Positions 14,158 to 18,280 of a stretch of 18,280 bases of DNA are shown one piece after another (the first letter of the stretch is position 1; each line of letters starts with the position of its first letter). A program made the position numbers and the translations under genes. The DNA comes from an uncultured Mesorhizobium sp. Its GTDB lineage: Bacteria; Pseudomonadota; Alphaproteobacteria; Rhizobiales; Rhizobiaceae. The stretch is taken from NCBI GenBank assembly GCA_937958475.1, contig CALFXR010000138.1, positions 1-18,280 of the forward strand. Direction: 5' to 3'. Below the pieces are notes generated by a model. That model saw only the letters and a program-made list of their open reading frames with translations, searched no databases and was not told where the DNA came from.

Positions 14158-14304
14158 AACTGATATTAATGCGAAATTCGGATTTCGCTGCGGAATTCCG
14201 CCTGCCCTTAGGACTACAGTCTTCGCGCATGGGCGCCGGCTGTGCCGGCAAACGAGGGCAAGCCCGCCCGATGACCTCGGGACAGTTGGGGAACCGTGCG
14301 GCGG

Positions 14305-14335
14305 CAAATAAAAAACCCGGCGCGAGGCGCCGGGT
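14305..14335 (-). terminator. Rho-independent terminator of rpsT
   Basis: On the minus strand ACCCGGCGC, loop CTC and GCGCCGGGT form a perfect 9 bp stem (14335-14315), followed at once by TTTTTATTT. It begins 24 bp after the rpsT stop and is a textbook terminator. Confidence 0.92.
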
Positions 14336-14359
14336 CCGGTACGCTCGAAAGCGGATTGG

Positions 14360-14626
14360 TCAGGCGTTCAGGGCCTTCAGCCGCTGGGCAAGGCGCGACA
14401 CCTTCCGGGAGGCCGTGTTCTTGTGCATCACGCCCTTCGTCGCGGCGCGCATCAGCTCCGGCTGGGCCGCGCTGAACGCCGCGGTAGCGGCTGCCTGGTC
14501 GCCCGACGCCAGCGCCTCTTCGACCTTGCGCACGAAGTTGCGGACGCGCGACCGGCGCGACTTGTTGACCTCGGTGCGGCGAGCGATCTTGCGCGTTGCC
14601 TTCTTGGCCGAAGAAGTGTTGGCCAT
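14360..14626 (-). CDS. rpsT: 30S ribosomal protein S20
   Basis: The 88-residue, lysine- and arginine-rich protein binds 16S rRNA early in 30S assembly. It begins MANTSSAKKATRKIARR and ends RLAQRLKALNA, and the length is that of the family (about 87). The ATG at 14626 has an AGAGAGG ribosome site. It is a single-gene transcript: a strong promoter lies about 95 bp upstream and a perfect terminator follows. It lies between the mutM-ech genes and dnaA, all on the same strand. The leader of about 85 nt is long enough to hold an autoregulatory structure, as S20 represses its own translation in Escherichia coli; none is proven here. Confidence 0.96.
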   Translation of the reverse strand: MANTSSAKKATRKIARRTEVNKSRRSRVRNFVRKVEEALASGDQAAATAAFSAAQPELMRAATKGVMHKNTASRKVSRLAQRLKALNA

Positions 14627-14718
14627 GGTGCCTCTCTAGCTTTCTGAATGGCGCTTCCGCGAAGGACGCAGGGCGCAAAAACAAAGGGGCAGCCGCAGGG
14701 CCGCCTCAGGTGGGGCGG

Positions 14719-14747
14719 CTTATAATCGAGCTTTCTTCTTCCGTCAA
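14719..14747 (-). promoter_or_regulatory. rpsT promoter
   Basis: TTGACG (14747-14742), a 17 bp spacer and TATAAG (14724-14719) on the minus strand form the best sigma-70-type promoter in the window. Transcription should start near 14712, about 85 nt before the rpsT ATG. It lies between the end of the enoyl-CoA hydratase gene and rpsT. Confidence 0.75.
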
Positions 14748-14772
14748 CGCCCGAAACGATCCCGGCATCTGC

Positions 14773-15546
14773 TCAGCGGTTCTGGAAGTTGGCGCTGCGC
14801 TTCTCGGCGAAGGCGGCCATGCCTTCCTTCTGGTCCTCGAGGGCGAACATCGAGTGGAAGACCCGGCGTTCGAAGCGGATTCCCTCGGCGAGCGTCGTCT
14901 CGTACGAGCGGTTGATGGCCTCCTTGGTCATCATCACCGCCGGCAGCGAGAAGGATGCGATCTTCTCCGCCGCCTTCAGCGCCTCCTCGACCACGTCTGC
15001 GGCCGGAACGATGCGCGAGACGAGGCCGGCCCGCTCGGCCTCGGCGGCGTCCATCTGCCGCCCGGTCAGGCACATGTCCATCGCCTTCGACTTGCCGACG
15101 AAGCGGGTCAGCCGCTGCGAGCCGCCCATGCCCGGCATCACGCCGAGCGTGATCTCCGGCTGGCCGAAGCGGGCGTTGTCGCCGGCGATGATGAAGTCGC
15201 ACATCATCGCCAGTTCGCAGCCGCCGCCGAGCGCGTATCCGGCGACCGCCGCGATGATCGGCTTGCGCACCCGGCCGAGCGCATCCCATCCGGCGAAGAA
15301 GTCCTCCATGTAGACGTCGACATAGCCCTTCGACTGCATCTCCTTGATGTCGGCGCCGGCGGCGAAGGCTCTCTCCGAGCCGGTGAGCACGATGGCGCCC
15401 ACCTCCGGATCGGCGTCGAAGGCCTGCAGCGCCGCGACCACGTCGGCCATGACCTGCGAGTTCAGCGCGTTCAGCGCCTTTGGCCGGTTGAGCGTGATCA
15501 GCCCCACCTTGCCGCGTGTCTGGACGAGGATCGTGTCGTAGGCCAT
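14773..15546 (-). CDS. Enoyl-CoA hydratase (crotonase family)
   Basis: The product hydrates trans-2-enoyl-CoA to 3-hydroxyacyl-CoA in beta-oxidation or related acyl-CoA breakdown. The 257-residue length is typical. The oxyanion-hole segments are AAGADIKEM (62-70) and YALGGGCEL (104-112), and the two catalytic glutamates are Glu111 and Glu131 (GQPEITLGVMPGMGG). It ends with FAEKRSANFQNR, close to the usual KRxPxF tail. The ATG at 15546 has a GGGAGAG site upstream; a longer frame reaching 15654 lies in the mutM gene and has no support. It follows mutM by 37 bp and may share its transcript. The 145 bp to rpsT hold the rpsT promoter. Confidence 0.92.
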   Translation of the reverse strand: MAYDTILVQTRGKVGLITLNRPKALNALNSQVMADVVAALQAFDADPEVGAIVLTGSERAFAAGADIKEMQSKGYVDVYMEDFFAGWDALGRVRKPIIAAVAGYALGGGCELAMMCDFIIAGDNARFGQPEITLGVMPGMGGSQRLTRFVGKSKAMDMCLTGRQMDAAEAERAGLVSRIVPAADVVEEALKAAEKIASFSLPAVMMTKEAINRSYETTLAEGIRFERRVFHSMFALEDQKEGMAAFAEKRSANFQNR

Positions 15547-15583
15547 GGCGTCTGCTCTCCCTGGTGCCCGTACCGAGCGATAG

Positions 15584-16477
15584 CTAACGCTGGCAGGCCG
15601 GGCAATAGAAAGTCGAACGGCCGTTCTGCACAATCCGTTCGATGGTTCCGCCACAGCCCCGCCGCGCGCAGGCCTCGCCCTCGCGGTCGTAGACCCGGAA
15701 CGAATGCTGGAAATAGCCGAGGGTTCCGTCGGTGCGCATGTGGTCGCGCAGCGACGAGCCGCCGGCCTCGATCGCCTCGCCGATGACGTCGCGGATCGAC
15801 TGCGCCAGGCGTCCCGCGCGCGCCGACGGCTTTCCCGCCGCGGTGGCGAGCGAACCCGCGGCGCGCCGCGGCGACAGGCCGGCGCGCCACAGCGCCTCGC
15901 AGACGTAGATGTTACCGAGACCGGCGATCAGCCGCTGGTCCATCAATGCCGACTTCAGCGGTGTTGTGCGCCCGCCGAACAGGTCCGCCAGCATCTGCCC
16001 GTCGAGCGCGTTGCCGGTCGGCTCGACGCCGAGGCCTGCGAGCAGCGGATGTTCGGCGAGCCGGTCCGCCTCGGCGAAGAGCATGAAGCCGAAGCGCCGC
16101 GGGTCGTTGTAGACGACGCGCTTCCGCTCGCCCGCCGCCGTCTCGACGTGGAACACGACATGGTCGTGCGCCGCGTCCTTCGACCGCGCCTGGTGGAACG
16201 TGCCGGGCGTGTCCGTGCCCTCCTCGTCCTCGATGCGGAACGAACCCGACATGCCGAGATGGCAGATCAGCACCGGGCCGGAGTCGAGATGCGCCGTGAG
16301 ATACTTCGCCCGGCGGGCGAGGGCGGTGACGCGGCGGCCTTCGAGGCGCTCGACGAAGCGTTCCGGCAGCGGGAAGCGCAGGTTCGGCCGCCGTGCCTCG
16401 GCGCGCACGATCCGCGCGCCTTCGAACACCGGCTGAAGTCCGCGCCGGACGGTCTCGACCTCGGGAAGTTCAGGCAT
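15584..16477 (-). CDS. mutM: Formamidopyrimidine-DNA glycosylase (Fpg/MutM)
   Basis: A base-excision repair enzyme that removes 8-oxoguanine and formamidopyrimidines and nicks the abasic site. The 297-residue product keeps the catalytic Pro2 and Glu3 (MPELPEVETVRRG), Lys58 (RRAKYL), the NIYVCEALW segment, and a C-terminal zinc finger with cysteines 270, 275, 292 and 295. The first pair is C-x4-C instead of the C-x2-C of Escherichia coli; I believe this is usual in alphaproteobacteria. An insertion rich in acidic and polar residues (about 82-112) makes it longer than the 269 residues of the Escherichia coli protein. The ATG at 16477 overlaps the end of deoB by 8 bp, which suggests shared translation. 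Downstream is the enoyl-CoA hydratase. Confidence 0.95.
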   Translation of the reverse strand: MPELPEVETVRRGLQPVFEGARIVRAEARRPNLRFPLPERFVERLEGRRVTALARRAKYLTAHLDSGPVLICHLGMSGSFRIEDEEGTDTPGTFHQARSKDAAHDHVVFHVETAAGERKRVVYNDPRRFGFMLFAEADRLAEHPLLAGLGVEPTGNALDGQMLADLFGGRTTPLKSALMDQRLIAGLGNIYVCEALWRAGLSPRRAAGSLATAAGKPSARAGRLAQSIRDVIGEAIEAGGSSLRDHMRTDGTLGYFQHSFRVYDREGEACARRGCGGTIERIVQNGRSTFYCPACQR

Positions 16478-17711
16478 GGCCGCCGATGGCCGCGAGGAAG
16501 GAGGTTCCGTGCGCTCCGGGCGCCAGGCCGAGGTGTTCGGCGATCGTCTCGCCGATGTCGGCGAAGGTCGGGCGGATGCCGATGGCGCCGCCGGGCAGGC
16601 CCGGCGCCATGCCGAACACCGGCACGCGCTCGCGCGTATGGTCGGTGCCCTTCCAGGTCGGGTCGCAGCCGTGGTCGGCGGTCAGCACCAGCAGGTCACC
16701 GGGCTTCAGCCGCGCTAGCGCCTCCGGCAGGCGCCGGTCGAACGCTTCCAGCGCCGCGGCATAGCCCGGCACGTCGCGCCGATGGCCGTAGAGCGAGTCG
16801 AAGTCGACGAAGTTGGCGAAGACCAGGTCGCCGTCGCCGGCGTCGTCCATCGCGCCCAGCGTGGCGTCGAACAGCGCCATGTTGCCGGCCGCCTTGCGCA
16901 CCTCGGTGACGCCGCAATGGGCGTAGATGTCGCCGATCTTGCCGATCCCGATCACCTTGCTGCCGCGCCCGGCGACGCGGTCGAGCAGCGTCGGCTCCGG
17001 CGGCGGCACGGCATAGTCGCGCCGGTTGGCTGTGCGCTGGAAGTCGGCCGGCGTCTCGCCGACGAAGGGCCGGGCGATGACGCGGCCGATGTTCAGCGGG
17101 TCGATCAGCCTGCGCACGATCTCGCACAGCGAATAGAGGCGCTCTAGGCCGAAATGGGTCTCGTGCGCGGCGATCTGGAAGACGGAATCGGCCGACGTGT
17201 AGCAGATCGGCTTGCCGGTGCGGATGTGCTCCTCGCCGAGGCGGGCGATGATGTCCGTGCCCGACGCATGGCAGTCGCCGAGGATACCGGGAAGCCCCGC
17301 TTCGCGGATGATCGCGGCGGTCAGCTCCGCCGGGAAGGTCGGCACGGTCTCGGGGAAGTAGCCCCAGTCGAACGGCACCGGCACGCCGGCGATCTCCCAG
17401 TGGCCGGACGGCGTGTCCTTGCCGCTCGACACCTCCTGGGCCGCGCCGTGGAACACCGAGGGCACCGTCGGCGCGATCAGCCCCGCCGCCACGCGCCCCG
17501 TCGCCGTCTGCGCCGCCTGGCCGAGGCCGAGCGCCAGCATGTTGGGCACGGCGAGCGGACCGCGCCTCGAGCCCTCGCGGTCCCCGCTGCCTGCGACGCA
17601 GGCCTCGGCGATGTGGCCGAACGTGTCGGAGCCCTCGTCGCCGAACCGGGCCGCGTCGGAGGCGCCGCCGGCGCCGAAGGAATCGAGGACGAAGACGAAG
17701 GCGCGCGTCAT
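16470..17711 (-). CDS. deoB: Phosphopentomutase DeoB
   Basis: A cytoplasmic manganese enzyme of the alkaline-phosphatase superfamily that interconverts ribose (or deoxyribose) 1- and 5-phosphates, linking nucleoside phosphorolysis with central carbon metabolism. The 413-residue product has all the expected metal ligands: Asp10 in FVLDSFG, Asp305 and His310 in FDSLYGH, Asp346 and His347 in TADHGCD, and His358 in GTDHTRE. Thr100 in SGKDTPSGHWE is the phosphorylated residue. The ATG at 17711 is preceded by GGGAG and a promoter-like TTGCCA/TATGTC pair. It overlaps mutM by 8 bp. The usual deo partners (deoA, deoC, deoD, cdd) are not next to it in this window. Confidence 0.95.
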   Translation of the reverse strand: MTRAFVFVLDSFGAGGASDAARFGDEGSDTFGHIAEACVAGSGDREGSRRGPLAVPNMLALGLGQAAQTATGRVAAGLIAPTVPSVFHGAAQEVSSGKDTPSGHWEIAGVPVPFDWGYFPETVPTFPAELTAAIIREAGLPGILGDCHASGTDIIARLGEEHIRTGKPICYTSADSVFQIAAHETHFGLERLYSLCEIVRRLIDPLNIGRVIARPFVGETPADFQRTANRRDYAVPPPEPTLLDRVAGRGSKVIGIGKIGDIYAHCGVTEVRKAAGNMALFDATLGAMDDAGDGDLVFANFVDFDSLYGHRRDVPGYAAALEAFDRRLPEALARLKPGDLLVLTADHGCDPTWKGTDHTRERVPVFGMAPGLPGGAIGIRPTFADIGETIAEHLGLAPGAHGTSFLAAIGGHA

Positions 17712-17744
17712 CTCATGGCTCCCGTCGCTGCCGGCACGGGCTCA

Positions 17745-17773
17745 GACATAGGAGCCGACGGGTGTGTTGGCAA
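17745..17773 (-). promoter_or_regulatory. Candidate deoB promoter
   Basis: TTGCCA (17773-17768), 17 bp and TATGTC (17750-17745) on the minus strand would give a leader of about 27 nt before the deoB ATG. A perfect inverted repeat lies 13 bp upstream of the -35 box. Confidence 0.4.
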
Positions 17774-17786
17774 TTCGGAAACCAAA

Positions 17787-17802
17787 CGGCAACGGGTTGC
17801 CG
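17787..17802. repeat. Perfect inverted repeat between deoB and the binding-protein gene
   Basis: CGGCAAC and GTTGCCG flank a GG centre. It lies between two divergent genes, upstream of the deoB promoter candidate and 30 bp before the other ATG, which is a typical operator position. No terminator T run follows. Confidence 0.65.
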
Positions 17803-17831
17803 GCACACTGGGCTGTCAGGAGAATCGTCTC

Positions 17832-18280
17832 ATGCCGCACAGAGTCCGGAAGACAGCGCTTCTCGCCGCTGCGAGCGCCGCTCTGCTGCTCGCCGCCGCC
17901 GCGCCCGGCTGGGCAGGCTGGCGCGAGGATCTCGGCACCTTTCGCATCGGCATGGTCGCCGAGCCCGGTGCCGGGCAGTCGGTCGCCGGCCTGGCTGCGC
18001 TGAAGCAGGCCTACTCGGCGGCGCTCGGGATGCCGGTCGAGGTGCTCGTGGCGCGCAGCCTGCCGGCGCTCGTCGCGGCGCAGGCCGACCGCCGTGTCGA
18101 CTACGCGATCTATACAGCCACGGCCTACGCGACGGCCTGGCGCCTCTGCGGCTGCGTCGAACCCGTCGCCGCGCCCGTTGGCGCCGACGGTTCGACCGGC
18201 CTGCGCACCGTGCTCCTGGGCAGGGCCGGCGCCGCGGCATCGCTCGACGGCGTCGCCGGCCGCCGCATCGCCGTCGCGGC
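17832..18280 (+). CDS. PhnD-type ABC transporter substrate-binding protein, 3' end cut by the window
   Basis: I translated 149 codons from an ATG at 17832 with an AGGAGA ribosome site at 17818-17823. It opens with a basic start (PHRVRKT), a hydrophobic core of leucine and alanine, and a probable cleavage site near GWAG, so it is exported to the periplasm. The mature part begins with FRIGMVAEPGAG and includes ALKQAYSAALGMPVEVLVA and VDYAIYTATAYATAW. These match the early lobe of PhnD/phosphonate-phosphite binding proteins, where a first strand reading F-x-I-G is followed by a helix and then the YAIYT ligand loop. The true ligand is unknown, since this family also binds other oxyanions and organic compounds. 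Transporter subunits, if any, lie beyond the right edge. Confidence 0.75.
   Translation, partial: MPHRVRKTALLAAASAALLLAAAAPGWAGWREDLGTFRIGMVAEPGAGQSVAGLAALKQAYSAALGMPVEVLVARSLPALVAAQADRRVDYAIYTATAYATAWRLCGCVEPVAAPVGADGSTGLRTVLLGRAGAAASLDGVAGRRIAVA

Larger units (their letters stand above)
13568..14304. promoter_or_regulatory. Gene-free control region upstream of dnaA
   Basis: I find no protein or stable RNA gene between dnaA and the rpsT terminator. Short open frames here have arginine-rich or random products and no ribosome sites. The stretch between about 13850 and 14170 is clearly more AT-rich than its surroundings. It carries a DnaA box within a dyad (14126-14157), two perfect AT-rich palindromes (14018-14032, 14071-14086), two GANTC sites (13958, 14024) and a CtrA-like box (13942-13957). 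Nearer to dnaA, two hairpins (13698-13717, 13735-13753) lie in the probable leader. No sigma-70 promoter for dnaA could be picked with confidence. Confidence 0.6.

Noticed and set aside
14235..14249. GCCGGC-TGT-GCCGGC hairpin downstream of the rpsT terminator
   Set aside because: No T run on either strand and no gene needing a terminator there; self-complementary hexamers are common in GC-rich DNA.
13568..14359. Chromosomal origin oriC
   Set aside because: Only one consensus DnaA box; in several Hyphomicrobiales the origin maps near hemE, not dnaA. Kept as a hypothesis within the findings only.
14700..14719. GCCGCC/GGCGGC hairpin as terminator of the enoyl-CoA hydratase gene
   Set aside because: No T run, and it overlaps the -10 box of the rpsT promoter; more likely chance in GC-rich DNA.

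Overview
The window is about 65% GC (rough impression, not computed) and reads as an ordinary chromosomal core region of an alphaproteobacterium. The order Hyphomicrobiales (Rhizobiales) is most likely, close to the Mesorhizobium/Phyllobacteriaceae group. The evidence is an Irr-type Fur-family regulator without a heme regulatory motif, a FabA-FabB-FabI set, a MoeB without zinc cysteines, a MutM with a C-x4-C finger, and GANTC and CtrA-like sites upstream of dnaA. The genus is inferred from protein character, not proven. Seventeen protein genes can be supported. I saw no tRNA, rRNA, insertion sequence, phage gene or CRISPR array.

Layout, left to right. (1) 1-1475, minus: a membrane-anchored cyclic-di-GMP protein with a degenerate GGDEF domain (GAGEF) and an intact EAL domain, running off the left edge. 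(2) 1557-4152, minus: the fabA-fabB-fabI operon for unsaturated fatty acid synthesis and elongation. (3) 4382-4813, plus: irr, divergent from fabA across a shared promoter region. (4) 4823-5383, minus: an exported double SH3b protein, tail to tail with irr. (5) 5551-6552, plus: a D-2-hydroxyacid dehydrogenase (glyoxylate/hydroxypyruvate reductase type). (6) 6555-13567, minus: dnaA, dnaN, recF, moeB, a GNAT acetyltransferase and the two subunits of an aconitase X enzyme. From recF onward the genes are closely packed, and the last four overlap. (7) 13568-14359: the only long gene-free stretch, about 790 bp. It holds a DnaA box in a large dyad, two AT-rich perfect palindromes, GANTC sites, a CtrA-like box, hairpins in the probable dnaA leader, and the rpsT terminator. 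(8) 14360-17711, minus: deoB, mutM, an enoyl-CoA hydratase, then rpsT with its own strong promoter. (9) 17832 to the right edge, plus: the start of a PhnD-type periplasmic binding protein, divergent from deoB across a perfect inverted repeat.

The genes fall into housekeeping themes: replication and repair (dnaA, dnaN, recF, mutM), translation (rpsT), lipid synthesis (fabA, fabB, fabI), iron/heme-responsive regulation (irr), cofactor sulfur transfer (moeB) and nucleoside catabolism (deoB). No clearly new biological system is visible. The points most worth a second look are the structured control region upstream of dnaA, the split aconitase X pair fused by overlaps to the dnaN-recF-moeB run, the degenerate GGDEF domain, and the deoB-mutM overlap.
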